Below are positions 7,842 to 16,847 of a DNA stretch of 64,000 bases, piece after piece. A model generated the notes under the pieces. That model did not search any database. It saw only the letters and a program-made list of their open reading frames with translations, and was not told the DNA's origin. The stretch's first letter is position 1, and each line of letters starts with the position of its first letter. This DNA is from Fidelibacterota bacterium (GTDB lineage Bacteria; Marinisomatota; Marinisomatia; Marinisomatales; TCS55): the NCBI GenBank assembly GCA_004124535.1, contig SCKQ01000003.1, forward strand, positions 1 through 64,000, in the 5' to 3' direction. The position numbers and the translations under genes are program-made.

Positions 7842-8075
7842 ATGAAGGATTTGATTGTAAGCATAGCGAAACATTTGGTAGATAAACCAGATGAAGTGAA
7901 TGTAGCAGATGTAGAGACGGAAACCCGCATTATCTACGAATTGACAGTAGGTGATGGTGATTATGGTAAGATCATTGGTAAGGGTGGACGGAATATTTCC
8001 GCTATTCGGACTATAGTCTTTGCAATTAATGCCAAACAAGGCGGTAAACGGGCCCGCTTGGATGTCATTGACTAA
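7842..8075 (+). CDS. khpA: KH-domain RNA-binding protein KhpA (YlqC family)
   Basis: A 77-residue single KH-domain protein. The GxxG RNA-contact loop is G-K-G-G in KIIGKGGRN, in the second half of the domain. KhpA binds RNA, often together with KhpB/Jag, and its gene typically sits between rpsP and rimM, exactly as here. I chose ATG 7842 because AAGGAGG at 7827-7833 is eight bases upstream of it; ATG 7836 would be only two bases away. The protein is cytosolic. RimM follows after six bases. Confidence 0.92.
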   Translation: MKDLIVSIAKHLVDKPDEVNVADVETETRIIYELTVGDGDYGKIIGKGGRNISAIRTIVFAINAKQGGKRARLDVID

Positions 8076-8081
8076 CGAGTA

Positions 8082-8582
8082 ATGAATAAACTATTCCCCA
8101 TTGGCAAAGTTGTGAGGGCGACTGGAATGAAAGGAGCGGTGTCTGTGCGACCATTATCACGGTATTTCGATGATTATGTGCACTCCCACCCGCTGCACGT
8201 CGGATTTTCGGAAGAGTTCTCCAGTATAGTTCAACTAAGTGATGTGATCGGTGCCGGAAAAAAACGTCGTTTCATTTTTACAGGTATGCAGGATCGGGAT
8301 GGTGCAGAAACTATGGTTGGACAGACTATCTTTGCTGTCGTGGATGATTCGGATGCAATACATTTTGTATCTGGTGATCTGATTGGATATGATGTGGTTA
8401 CAGATAGTGGTCGGTTGATTGGTGAGTTAGGTGAAATACTCTGGCTGCCTGCGAACGATGCCTATGTCATTTATAGTGGTGATCAGGAATTCCTTATTCC
8501 GATTATACCGGAAATCGTGAAAGAGATTAGCCATCCCCAGCGGGCAGTAATGATCACGCCTATGGAAGGGTTGTTGGATTGA
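8082..8582 (+). CDS. rimM: Ribosome maturation factor RimM
   Basis: A 166-residue 16S rRNA-processing factor that binds S19 and helps mature the 30S head. The N-terminal RimM barrel begins with the conserved GKVVRATGMKGAVSV segment (residues 8-22); the C-terminal half (about 95-166) is a PRC-barrel, including the LPANDAYVI and PIIPEIV stretches typical of the family. Length is normal. The stop TGA (8580-8582) overlaps the TTG start of trmD (8579), which suggests coupled translation inside the ribosomal operon. Confidence 0.95.
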   Translation: MNKLFPIGKVVRATGMKGAVSVRPLSRYFDDYVHSHPLHVGFSEEFSSIVQLSDVIGAGKKRRFIFTGMQDRDGAETMVGQTIFAVVDDSDAIHFVSGDLIGYDVVTDSGRLIGELGEILWLPANDAYVIYSGDQEFLIPIIPEIVKEISHPQRAVMITPMEGLLD

Positions 8583-9301
8583 ACAAGGTTGCCATAATTA
8601 CGCCTATCCCGGATATGGTCGATGCTATAATACAGCAATCCATGCTGCGAAAAGCAGACATGGAGGGGATTGTTGATTTTGATGTAGTGAACCTACGGGA
8701 TTTTGGGCAAGGAAATTATCGACAAATTGATGATACTCCCTATGGCGGCGGCGGCGGCATGGTGCTGATGGCCGAACCGCTTTTTGCAGCACTGGACCAC
8801 ACCATTAATAAAATTGGTGCAGCTGCAAATCTCAGAGTCATATATCCATCACCGCAAGGACAGCAGTGGTCTCACGATACGGCCCAGGAAAATAGTTCTG
8901 TGGAAAATCTCATTTTCATTTGTGGTCACTACAAAGATATTGACCATCGTGTAATCGATAAATACGTGACCCACGAATATTCTATCGGCGATTATGTCGT
9001 GACGAGTGGGGAGATTTCTACTATGATTATGATCGATAGTATTGTCCGCTTACTACCCGGTGTATTGAATAATTTTGATTCAGCAAAAACAGATTCGTTT
9101 TTTACGGAGTCATTACTGGATGCACCCTATTATACCAAACCTCGAGAAATTGATGGTCTGTCTGTACCGGAAGTACTGATGAGCGGAAATCACGAAAAAA
9201 TTGCTGCCTGGCGGCAGGATGAAAGGAGTCATCGCACGGAGGTGAAACGACCAGATTTATGGAAAGCACGTGCCAAGAAACTAGAATCTTCGGAGAATTA
9301 A
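8579..9301 (+). CDS. trmD: tRNA (guanine-37-N1)-methyltransferase TrmD
   Basis: A 240-residue SPOUT (trefoil-knot) methyltransferase that makes m1G37 in tRNAs reading CNN codons and so prevents +1 frameshifting. Family motifs are PYGGGGGMV at residues 54-62, the AdoMet-binding knot region [11 protein letters not shown] and [13 protein letters not shown] (about 112-145), and the DSF...[10 protein letters not shown] segment that holds the catalytic aspartate. The start is TTG 8579, overlapping the rimM stop by three bases; no better in-frame start precedes the conserved first strand. The order rimM-trmD-rplS is universal in many bacteria. rplS follows after two bases. Confidence 0.96.
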   Translation: MNKVAIITPIPDMVDAIIQQSMLRKADMEGIVDFDVVNLRDFGQGNYRQIDDTPYGGGGGMVLMAEPLFAALDHTINKIGAAANLRVIYPSPQGQQWSHDTAQENSSVENLIFICGHYKDIDHRVIDKYVTHEYSIGDYVVTSGEISTMIMIDSIVRLLPGVLNNFDSAKTDSFFTESLLDAPYYTKPREIDGLSVPEVLMSGNHEKIAAWRQDERSHRTEVKRPDLWKARAKKLESSEN

Positions 9302-9303
9302 TC

Positions 9304-9645
9304 ATGAATAAGTTGCAACAAGCTGTAGCCGATCAATTGCGGGATGATTTACCAGAATTTTCACCAGGTGATACTGTGTCAGTTGGCGTCCGCGTTATTG
9401 AAGGTGGAAAAGAGAGATCGCAGGTTTTTAAAGGGGTGGTTTTGGCCCGTAGCGGTGGCGGCATAGAGGAAACCTTTACTGTACGTAAGATTTCTGGCGG
9501 TATTGGCGTAGAACGGATCTTTCCAGTTCATTCACCAATGATTACCACTATCAAGGTTGATCGCAGAGGTAAAGTACGGCGCGCAAAACTGCATTATCTG
9601 CGCGGATTAACTGGTAAAGCCACCCGTATTACGGAAAAACGCTAA
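9304..9645 (+). CDS. rplS: 50S ribosomal protein L19
   Basis: A 113-residue L19, which sits at the 30S-50S interface. The family core is seen in [13 protein letters not shown], the [16 protein letters not shown] stretch, [23 protein letters not shown] and the basic tail [23 protein letters not shown] 9304 gives the standard length; an upstream in-frame ATG at 9259 would lie inside trmD and add 15 unrelated residues. It ends the ffh-to-rplS operon and is followed by a strong terminator. Confidence 0.97.
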   Translation: MNKLQQAVADQLRDDLPEFSPGDTVSVGVRVIEGGKERSQVFKGVVLARSGGGIEETFTVRKISGGIGVERIFPVHSPMITTIKVDRRGKVRRAKLHYLRGLTGKATRITEKR

Positions 9646-9670
9646 TTTCACCCTATACAAGCTATTTTCG

Positions 9671-9704
9671 CCCTCATTGGCAAATGTTGATGGGGGTTTT
9701 TTTT
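9671..9704 (+). terminator. Rho-independent terminator after rplS
   Basis: CCCTCATT (9671-9678) pairs with GATGGGGG (9689-9696), eight pairs including two G-U, around a ten-base loop, and is followed by eight T (9697-9704). It lies 25 bases after the rplS stop and closes the ribosomal operon. Confidence 0.88.
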
Positions 9705-9716
9705 ACTAGCAAGTGA

Positions 9717-9722
9717 TATAAT
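9717..9722 (+). promoter_or_regulatory. Possible -10 box (TATAAT) upstream of the MFS/selA/selB region
   Basis: A perfect TATAAT stands just after the rplS terminator and 84 bases before ATG 9807. No good -35 hexamer is seen at the expected spacing, so this is tentative. Confidence 0.35.
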
Positions 9723-9806
9723 AGTGCGTTACATAATATTAAACACCCAAGCATCCTTCCTAATCCAGAGATGAAATGCAAGTGTAGTCAGAAAGACTGA
9801 ATTAAT

Positions 9807-10973
9807 ATGAACCGGTTTGAAAAGATAGTATTGGGTATCACTGGCGGCAGCCATTTATCAGTCCACGCTTTAATGCTGGCACTGCCCAGTCTTATTCCTA
9901 TTCTTCGTCAAGAATTCTCCACTGGGTTGGACACACTGGGCTTGGTTGTCACTTTCAGCGCCTTTATGTTTGGTATCGGAGCGATACCCTCGGGCTGGGC
10001 CGAAAGTAGATTGGGTGGTAAAACATTGCTGTTACTTTACTTATTTGGTTCTGGGATAGCTGCTGTGATTGTGGCCCTATCCAATTCATTTATTCTATTA
10101 ATCTTCGGATTGGGATTACTAGGGTTTTCCTGCAGTATTTACCATCCCGCCGGGCTCACACTTATTTCGCAACGAGTGCAAGCGATTACCAAGGGTATGG
10201 CTGTCCACGGTATATTTGGTACCACAGGTTCTGCGCTAGGGCCCATCATGGCTACAACGCTGGCGTTCCTAATATCCTGGCGGGCGTCGTATGCAGTTTT
10301 AGGCGTTTTCAATATTATTCTTGCACTAGTAACGATAGTAGTTATTCCAAAAAGAGACCACAGTGGAAACGGAAAAATGGAGCAGCAAGAAAATCGTGTT
10401 GAAAAGACAAACCGGCCGGCGCTGATTTTATTTTATATGACCAATATGCTCATGGGGTTTGCCTATTACGGTTTTACGACTTTCATGCCTACTCATTTTG
10501 CTGAAAATACAAGTAATTTCCTGCCGTTTATTTCCGGTACTATGAAGGCAGGTATATTTCCCTCCTTGGTATTTTTAGCGGGAATTATTGGCCAGGTTAT
10601 TGGTGGTCGGCTCGGAACTCGGTATAAACGAACGAAATTATTGCCGCTAATTATAGCAATTAATATCCCCTTTTTATTGCTTATGGGTTATACAACAGAT
10701 ATTTTCCTGGTACTATGCAGTCTAGGATTGGGAATGGCTTATTTTAGCAACCAACCCATCAGCAATACGCTCATTGCTGAATTTACCCATAGTGATAACA
10801 GGGGTTTGGGGTATGGTATCAATTTTTTCTTGAGCTTTGGCATCGGCTCTCTTGCTGCCGGGGTGGGTGGCTTTATTGCTGAAAATATGGGCATTGCCTA
10901 TGTCTTTACCGCTATGGGTTTTTTATTGATTCCAGGACTGTTTACAAGTTATATGATTATCAAGAAATCATGA
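9807..10973 (+). CDS. Major facilitator superfamily transporter (fosmidomycin-resistance-protein-like)
   Basis: A 388-residue inner-membrane protein with about 12 hydrophobic segments in two halves, separated by a hydrophilic loop around residues 182-203. The opening GGSHLSVHALMLALPSLIPILRQEF and the YHPAGLTLISQ segment resemble Fsr-type drug-efflux MFS proteins. The real substrate cannot be read from sequence. The gene is 45 bases upstream of selA in the same direction, so the two may share a transcript; whether the transporter has any link to selenium is open. No strong ribosome site precedes ATG 9807, but the N terminus aligns well with MFS topology. Confidence 0.85.
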   Translation: MNRFEKIVLGITGGSHLSVHALMLALPSLIPILRQEFSTGLDTLGLVVTFSAFMFGIGAIPSGWAESRLGGKTLLLLYLFGSGIAAVIVALSNSFILLIFGLGLLGFSCSIYHPAGLTLISQRVQAITKGMAVHGIFGTTGSALGPIMATTLAFLISWRASYAVLGVFNIILALVTIVVIPKRDHSGNGKMEQQENRVEKTNRPALILFYMTNMLMGFAYYGFTTFMPTHFAENTSNFLPFISGTMKAGIFPSLVFLAGIIGQVIGGRLGTRYKRTKLLPLIIAINIPFLLLMGYTTDIFLVLCSLGLGMAYFSNQPISNTLIAEFTHSDNRGLGYGINFFLSFGIGSLAAGVGGFIAENMGIAYVFTAMGFLLIPGLFTSYMIIKKS

Positions 10974-11017
10974 TGGTTGCTTTGTCTACCTAAAGTTCAT
11001 CAACTTCCTGTGCAAAA

Positions 11018-12388
11018 ATGAGTAAAAAGCAATTACGGCAACTGCCTTCTGTATCTGAAGTATTACTTGAGGTAAATCAATCTATTACGCTTCATAATAA
11101 TTATATAAAACAGGTTATAAAAACGGAATTAAGGGGCTATCAAAGAACTGCGAAAGCTGGTAAACTTGATATTAAACGGAGTGGGATCACTGCTGCAATT
11201 TTAGATGAGCTTGATACCTTGAACCAGTCTTCCATAAAAAATATCATCAACGGCACTGGTGTTGTGCTGCACACAGGTTTCGGCCGCGCGCCTATTTCAA
11301 AAAAAGTAATATCAACCGTAGCGAAAAAACTAGAAGGTTATATCAATTTAGAATTTGATCTCTTAACGGGAAAGCGTGGTGACCGGCAGAATCACATAGC
11401 TAAAATGCTAAATGCGATCTGTGGGGCTGAAAGCAGTCTGATCGTGAATAACAATGCCGCTGCTGTGCTGCTGGCATTGAATACATTTTCTGAAGGAAAA
11501 GATGTCATCGTTTCTCGAGGACAAGAAGTGGAGATCGGCGGTTCATTTCGCATTCCGGACGTAATTCGTAAAAGCCACTGCACTTTGGTGGAAATAGGCA
11601 CCACAAATCGAACACATTTAAAAGATTACGAAAAAGCCATCACCAAAAAAACCGGTGCCATCCTTTGGGCTCACACCAGTAATTACGTGGTAAAAGGATT
11701 CACGAAAGAAGTCTCTCTCACAGAATTAGCGGAATTGGCGAAAAAGAAACGCATACCCCTGGTTGCTGATCTCGGTTCCGGTGCCTTGGTAGATATGGAA
11801 AAATTGAATTTACCTGTGGAAAAACTCGTAGCCAATGTGGTCCATTCCAGTGCAGATGTGATCACATTTTCCGGGGATAAGCTTTTGGGCGGTCCTCAAT
11901 CCGGTCTTATTGTTGGGAAGAAGAAGTATGTAAACAAAATCCACAAAAATCCACTCTACCGCACATACCGCTGTGATAAGTGGACCATGGCCCTCATGGA
12001 AGAAACGCTTCGTACGTATCATTCAGGCGTAAAGGTCAACGGTGATAATCTGTCACTCAAACTCTTGACAACATCCCAAAACACTCTCTTTAAAAGGGGA
12101 GAAAAAATTTTAACGGACATTTCTATAAAGAAAATCAAAGACCTGGGGATTTCATTGGTGGAATCCAACGTAGAAGCCGGGAGTGGTTCACTGCCGGTGG
12201 TACCCCTCCCCAGCGCCGCTTTGCAGTTCAAGCCCAAAACAATGTCTGTTTCAGCATTGGCAAAGGCATTCCGTACCGGTGAACAATCGGTAGTAGGATA
12301 TACAAAAGGGAATATATTTTATATCGATCTGAAGGCAGTCTTGCCGAACCAGGTATCCAGACTTATTCAAGTAATTCAGGACGTTTAA
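11018..12388 (+). CDS. selA: L-seryl-tRNA(Sec) selenium transferase SelA
   Basis: A PLP enzyme that converts seryl-tRNA(Sec) to selenocysteyl-tRNA(Sec) with selenophosphate as selenium donor. The 456 residues match bacterial SelA. The N-terminal tRNA-binding part begins RQLPSVSEVL; the fold-type I core carries NGTGVVLHTGFGRAP (78-92), VNNNAAAVLLAL (143-154), DLGSGALVDM (251-260) and the PLP lysine K288 in SGDKLLGGPQ. The stop TAA (12386-12388) overlaps the selB ATG by one base, the usual coupled selAB arrangement. It supports a functional selenocysteine pathway in this organism. selD and the tRNA gene selC are not in the window. Confidence 0.97.
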   Translation: MSKKQLRQLPSVSEVLLEVNQSITLHNNYIKQVIKTELRGYQRTAKAGKLDIKRSGITAAILDELDTLNQSSIKNIINGTGVVLHTGFGRAPISKKVISTVAKKLEGYINLEFDLLTGKRGDRQNHIAKMLNAICGAESSLIVNNNAAAVLLALNTFSEGKDVIVSRGQEVEIGGSFRIPDVIRKSHCTLVEIGTTNRTHLKDYEKAITKKTGAILWAHTSNYVVKGFTKEVSLTELAELAKKKRIPLVADLGSGALVDMEKLNLPVEKLVANVVHSSADVITFSGDKLLGGPQSGLIVGKKKYVNKIHKNPLYRTYRCDKWTMALMEETLRTYHSGVKVNGDNLSLKLLTTSQNTLFKRGEKILTDISIKKIKDLGISLVESNVEAGSGSLPVVPLPSAALQFKPKTMSVSALAKAFRTGEQSVVGYTKGNIFYIDLKAVLPNQVSRLIQVIQDV

Positions 12389-14250
12389 TGACACAAGTTG
12401 TCATCGGCACAGCCGGGCATATTGACCACGGGAAGACGTCGTTGGTGAAAGCCCTCACCGGCACGGATACCGACCGGCTGGCGGAAGAAAAAGCCCGGGG
12501 CATGACCATTGACCTGGGATTTGCTTTTCTGAACGATTCCGTTACCATTATTGACGTTCCCGGTCACGAGAAATTCATCCGCAATATGGTGGCGGGAGTT
12601 TCCACAATTAATATTGCCCTTTTGGTGGTGGCGGCCGATGACGGCATCATGCCCCAGACGAGAGAACATTTACACATTCTGAAACTGCTGAAAATTCCCC
12701 ATTGCGTGGTGGCACTTACCAAAACCGACCTGGCGGAAGATGCAGAATGGCTGGACCTGGTTGAACTGGAAATACGGGAATTAACAGACGGAATTTTTGA
12801 AAGCGTGGATGTGGTCCGGACTTCCGTGCAAACAAATGATGGAATTGAAGAATTAAAGCACTTATTGGAAACGAGAGCATCCGCTGTTCAGCAATCAGAG
12901 GATGAGAGCTTTTTCCGCCTCCAGGCGGACCGTGTTTTTTCCATGACCGGTTTTGGAACGGTGGTGACGGGAACAGTCATTTCCGGGGGATTGAAAAAAG
13001 GTGATTCCGTGGATGTAGTGCCGGAAAATATTTCAGCAAAAGTCCGGGGAATACAGTCTCACGGTGCGGATGTGGAATCTGTCCAAAGAGGCGATCGTGC
13101 GGCGGTGAATCTTTCCGGTGTGGAAGCGGAAAAGGTCTTCCGCGGTTCAGAACTGGCGGCTCCCGGGAGATTGAAAGCCGTATCGAAATTCACGGCGCAT
13201 ATACAACTCACGGCGGACATGAAAAAAGAAATGAAGCACCGCCAGCGAGTGCGGGTGCACTTGGGCACGGCGGAAGTCATGGCAAGAGTCTACTTAACGT
13301 CAAACAAGAAAATGAGTGCCGGCAGTTCGGGGAATGTCATTATTGAACTGGAGCGTCCGGCTGTTATGGCGAGTGAAGACCGCTTTGTCATGCGCACGTA
13401 TTCCCCCATGACCACCATGGGCGGCGGGACGGTATTGACCACATTTATCCCTAAAGGTGTGAAGATCAAAGAATGGGTTTCAGAACTGGATATTGACCCG
13501 GTAAGTCGCTTTGCTCAATTGGTAATGACATTCAAATTAAATCCCAAGACGATCCATGGGTGGGGATCATTCCTGCAGATGATGGATGACTACGTCAGGG
13601 CATTGGTAAAAAAAGCGGATTTGAAAACATCCAGGCACAGTTTTATTTATGCAGACGAAAATTTGAATACATGCTCTGAATTGATAGTAAAAAGTTTAGA
13701 ACAGTACCATGAGAGAAATCCACTGCGCAGAGCCATGTCTGCTGATGTGCTGCAACAGGAAACGCGATTGAGTGAAAAATGGCTGTCTGAATTGCTGGAC
13801 ATCATGGAAAAAGATGCATCCATTCGTTCCGCCGGAACGGGAGTGGCATTGGCTAGCCATAAGGTGGAACTGGAAGGTGGAACGGCAGAGTTATCTGGAA
13901 AAATAGAAACTGGATTGAGGGGTAAAGAATTCACTCCCATGACCACAAAAGAATTATCTGGAAAGTTGAATAAGGCGGAAAATGACGTGCTGGAAATTCT
14001 CCATGTATTAAAAAGCGCCGGGAATGTGCTGGAAATTGAAAACGGTGTCTGGATGCACGGCGAAAACATGGCTAAACTCCGCCGGTCATTAAAGGTCCAT
14101 TTTAATTCACAAAACGAAATGAATGTAGCAGACTTCAAGAGCATCAGCGGTTTAACGCGAAAATTCGCTATTCCAGTGCTGGAATTTTGCGATAGACAGG
14201 GTTGGACCAACCGCGAAGGCAATCTGCGGCTGAAGGGGACGGAATTGTGA
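12388..14250 (+). CDS. selB: Selenocysteine-specific elongation factor SelB
   Basis: Translation factor that carries Sec-tRNA(Sec) to UGA codons marked by a SECIS hairpin. Residues 1-170 form an EF-Tu-like GTPase: GHIDHGKT (10-17), DVPGH (56-60) and TKTD (111-114). Two or three beta-barrel domains follow, and from about 370 to 620 the winged-helix repeats that bind the SECIS RNA, with YADENL and ISGLTRKFAIPVLEF typical of the last repeats. Its 620 residues match the family, and all GTPase motifs are intact. Its last bases overlap the mutS start (GTG 14247). Codon use looks somewhat more GC-rich than its neighbours. Confidence 0.97.
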   Translation: MTQVVIGTAGHIDHGKTSLVKALTGTDTDRLAEEKARGMTIDLGFAFLNDSVTIIDVPGHEKFIRNMVAGVSTINIALLVVAADDGIMPQTREHLHILKLLKIPHCVVALTKTDLAEDAEWLDLVELEIRELTDGIFESVDVVRTSVQTNDGIEELKHLLETRASAVQQSEDESFFRLQADRVFSMTGFGTVVTGTVISGGLKKGDSVDVVPENISAKVRGIQSHGADVESVQRGDRAAVNLSGVEAEKVFRGSELAAPGRLKAVSKFTAHIQLTADMKKEMKHRQRVRVHLGTAEVMARVYLTSNKKMSAGSSGNVIIELERPAVMASEDRFVMRTYSPMTTMGGGTVLTTFIPKGVKIKEWVSELDIDPVSRFAQLVMTFKLNPKTIHGWGSFLQMMDDYVRALVKKADLKTSRHSFIYADENLNTCSELIVKSLEQYHERNPLRRAMSADVLQQETRLSEKWLSELLDIMEKDASIRSAGTGVALASHKVELEGGTAELSGKIETGLRGKEFTPMTTKELSGKLNKAENDVLEILHVLKSAGNVLEIENGVWMHGENMAKLRRSLKVHFNSQNEMNVADFKSISGLTRKFAIPVLEFCDRQGWTNREGNLRLKGTEL

Positions 14251-16847
14251 GCGCAAAATCAGCCAAACAACAAGGCACTCCCTTAATGCGCCAGTACGAG
14301 GAAGTGAAGCGTCAGTATAGCGATGCTATCGTCCTCTTCCGCATGGGCGATTTCTACGAAACATTCAGCGATGATGCAGTCACCACGGCGAAAGTGCTGG
14401 GCATTGTCCTGACTAAGCGTTCCAATGGCGCTGCCGCCGATGTACCCTTGGCCGGATTTCCGTATCATGCCATCGATAATTATTTACATAAACTGGTGAA
14501 TGCCGGTCACCGCGTAGCCATTTGTGAACAGGTGGAGGACCCAAAACTGGCCAAAGGAATTGTAAAAAGAGAAGTGATCGAAGTCGTCACTCCAGGTACC
14601 ATTACCAGCGATGCCGCTTTGAATGAGAAGACGAATCAATTCCTAGCCTGTATTCACTTTCACGGTGATGATGCTGGGTATGCCGTAATGGATCAGTCCA
14701 CTGGCGAATTATTTATTGGTGAATGTCTGGCAAGTAATCTGACGGAAGCGCTGCGGAAATATACCCCTCGAGAAGTGTTGCTGGGCAGTAATGTAGTTTA
14801 TTCCACGAGCGTTTGGTACCGTGAATTGAGACCCTTTGTTTCCACGGTAGAGGACTGGGTATTATCCTTTGATCAAGGACAGCGCATACTGATAGAACAT
14901 TTCAAGGTGCGCACCTTGAAAGGTTTCGGCTGCGCTGATCTGGAATTGGGTATCACTGCCGCAGGCGCCATTTTTTACCATGTGAAAAATTCGTTGAGCG
15001 GATCATTGACGCATGTGACAAGCATCAGTCCTGTTGCAGATGAGGGCATAATGGAACTGGATAGTTTTACCCTCCGCAACCTGGAAGTATTTAAATCTCT
15101 TGCTACTCAAGGTACACACGGTACACTGATTGATCTGTTAGATGAAACAGTGACCAATGGCGGTGGTCGACTGCTGAAGCAATGGCTTACCCGTCCACTT
15201 ACAGATACTAAAAAGCTAAATGATCGATTGAATATTGTCGCCGGTTTTGTCAGCAATAAACGCCAATTACAACAGTGCAGGTCTATTTTAGAGGATATAA
15301 TGGATATTGAGCGGATCTTGGGCAAAATAAACCAGAGTAAAGCCAGCCCGAGAGATCTCATTGGCTTGAAACAAAGCTTAAACAAAATACCAGAATTAAA
15401 AAAATTACTAGGGTCAGTAGATAATAATCATTGGAGCAAAGTAATTGAAAAATTTGCTGATACAAATTCAGTATGTGCTTTGGTTGCTGAACAACTGAAT
15501 GATGAAGTCCCGGCACAGATTCAGCAGGGGAATGTTTTTCGCGCAGGAGTGGATAAAAAATTAGATGAATTACGCCAATTAGCTGCCGGAGGAAAACAGT
15601 GGATCGCAGATATGGAAAAAGAGGAACGCCAGCGCACAGGTATCAATCGCTTGAAAGTCGGTTTTAATAAAGTATTCGGCTATTATCTGGAAGTATCGAA
15701 AGCACAGCAGGACAATGTACCCGAGAATTATATTCGTAAACAGACTCTAGTGAATTCCGAGCGCTACATTACGGAAGAATTGAAGGAATACGAGGAAAAA
15801 GTTCTGTCTGCAGAAGAAGATATTATTGCCATTGAAACGGAATTATTTGCCAACTGCTGTCAAAAGACCCTAAAACAGGCTGGGCCGATTCAGACCAATG
15901 CGAAAATATTGAACCGTCTTGATGTTCTGTCTACCTTTGCGCACTTGGCCATCCAGAAGAAATACTGCAAGCCAATATTGCTGGAGGATGCAGCATTAGA
16001 TGTTGTCGATGGGCGCCACCCTGTCGTAGAATATCTCTTACCTGCTTCCGAACGATTTGTTGGTAATGACTTGCAGATGGATGTGACAAAAAGTCAAATC
16101 CATCTCATCACCGGGCCCAATATGGCTGGGAAATCCACCTATTTGCGTCAAATTGGATTGCTTGTGCTGATGGCGCAGGTAGGGTGCTATGTGCCAGCTA
16201 TGAAGGCGGCCATTGGAATTGTAGATCGCCTATTTACCCGGGTAGGTGCCAGTGATAACCTTGCCGGTGGAGAAAGCACATTTTTAGTGGAAATGATTGA
16301 AGCGGCGAATATCCTCAACAATGCCACTCCACAGAGCTTAATCCTACTGGATGAGATTGGCCGTGGCACCGCCACGTTCGACGGGCTTTCGCTGGCCTGG
16401 TCGATCACTGAATACCTGCACAATCATGCGGATGTAGCTGCCCGCACACTATTTGCAACCCACTATCACGAATTAACAGAACTTGAACATACGCTGGAGC
16501 GCTTGGAAAATCACCATGCTGCAGTAGAGGAATTTGGTGATCAGATAATATTTTTACGGAAAATATCTCCGGGGCCAGGGGATAAAAGTTATGGTATTCA
16601 TGTGGCGCAAATGGCAGGACTGCCTGAAAGTGTTTTGTCCAGAGCTAAGGAGATCCTCAATCATCATCTAGAATCTTCTACACAAACGGGAACCTCAGCA
16701 CCCCCAGAAGCGTCTAACCAATTATCCATGTTTGAACGTCAAGAAGCAGCATTCAAAAGAGATCTGGATAAGGTTGACATAAACAGAATGACGCCGATGG
16801 AAGCACTACAGAAATTGGACGAATTGAAAAGGAAGCATGGCCTTTAG
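14247..16847 (+). CDS. mutS: DNA mismatch repair protein MutS
   Basis: Mismatch-recognition ATPase. With GTG 14247 as start (GTGA overlap with the selB stop) the protein has 866 residues, normal for MutS. The mismatch-reading F36-x-E38 motif lies in MGDFYETF. The Walker A GPNMAGKS occupies 623-630 and is followed by DEIGRGTATFDG (Walker B) and the ATHYHEL switch. The end PMEALQKLDELK is a typical MutS terminus. A TTG start at 14202 is possible but lies deep inside selB and adds non-family residues. Sharing an overlap with selB is unusual context for mutS and may mean co-transcription. Confidence 0.96.
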   Translation: MSAKSAKQQGTPLMRQYEEVKRQYSDAIVLFRMGDFYETFSDDAVTTAKVLGIVLTKRSNGAAADVPLAGFPYHAIDNYLHKLVNAGHRVAICEQVEDPKLAKGIVKREVIEVVTPGTITSDAALNEKTNQFLACIHFHGDDAGYAVMDQSTGELFIGECLASNLTEALRKYTPREVLLGSNVVYSTSVWYRELRPFVSTVEDWVLSFDQGQRILIEHFKVRTLKGFGCADLELGITAAGAIFYHVKNSLSGSLTHVTSISPVADEGIMELDSFTLRNLEVFKSLATQGTHGTLIDLLDETVTNGGGRLLKQWLTRPLTDTKKLNDRLNIVAGFVSNKRQLQQCRSILEDIMDIERILGKINQSKASPRDLIGLKQSLNKIPELKKLLGSVDNNHWSKVIEKFADTNSVCALVAEQLNDEVPAQIQQGNVFRAGVDKKLDELRQLAAGGKQWIADMEKEERQRTGINRLKVGFNKVFGYYLEVSKAQQDNVPENYIRKQTLVNSERYITEELKEYEEKVLSAEEDIIAIETELFANCCQKTLKQAGPIQTNAKILNRLDVLSTFAHLAIQKKYCKPILLEDAALDVVDGRHPVVEYLLPASERFVGNDLQMDVTKSQIHLITGPNMAGKSTYLRQIGLLVLMAQVGCYVPAMKAAIGIVDRLFTRVGASDNLAGGESTFLVEMIEAANILNNATPQSLILLDEIGRGTATFDGLSLAWSITEYLHNHADVAARTLFATHYHELTELEHTLERLENHHAAVEEFGDQIIFLRKISPGPGDKSYGIHVAQMAGLPESVLSRAKEILNHHLESSTQTGTSAPPEASNQLSMFERQEAAFKRDLDKVDINRMTPMEALQKLDELKRKHGL

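Noticed and set aside
7200..8039. Long minus-strand open frame (279 codons) opposite the rpsP tail and khpA
   Set aside because: Composition is His/Leu/Gln-rich, the mirror of the GAT/GAA-rich plus strand; it covers the repeats and the well-supported khpA.
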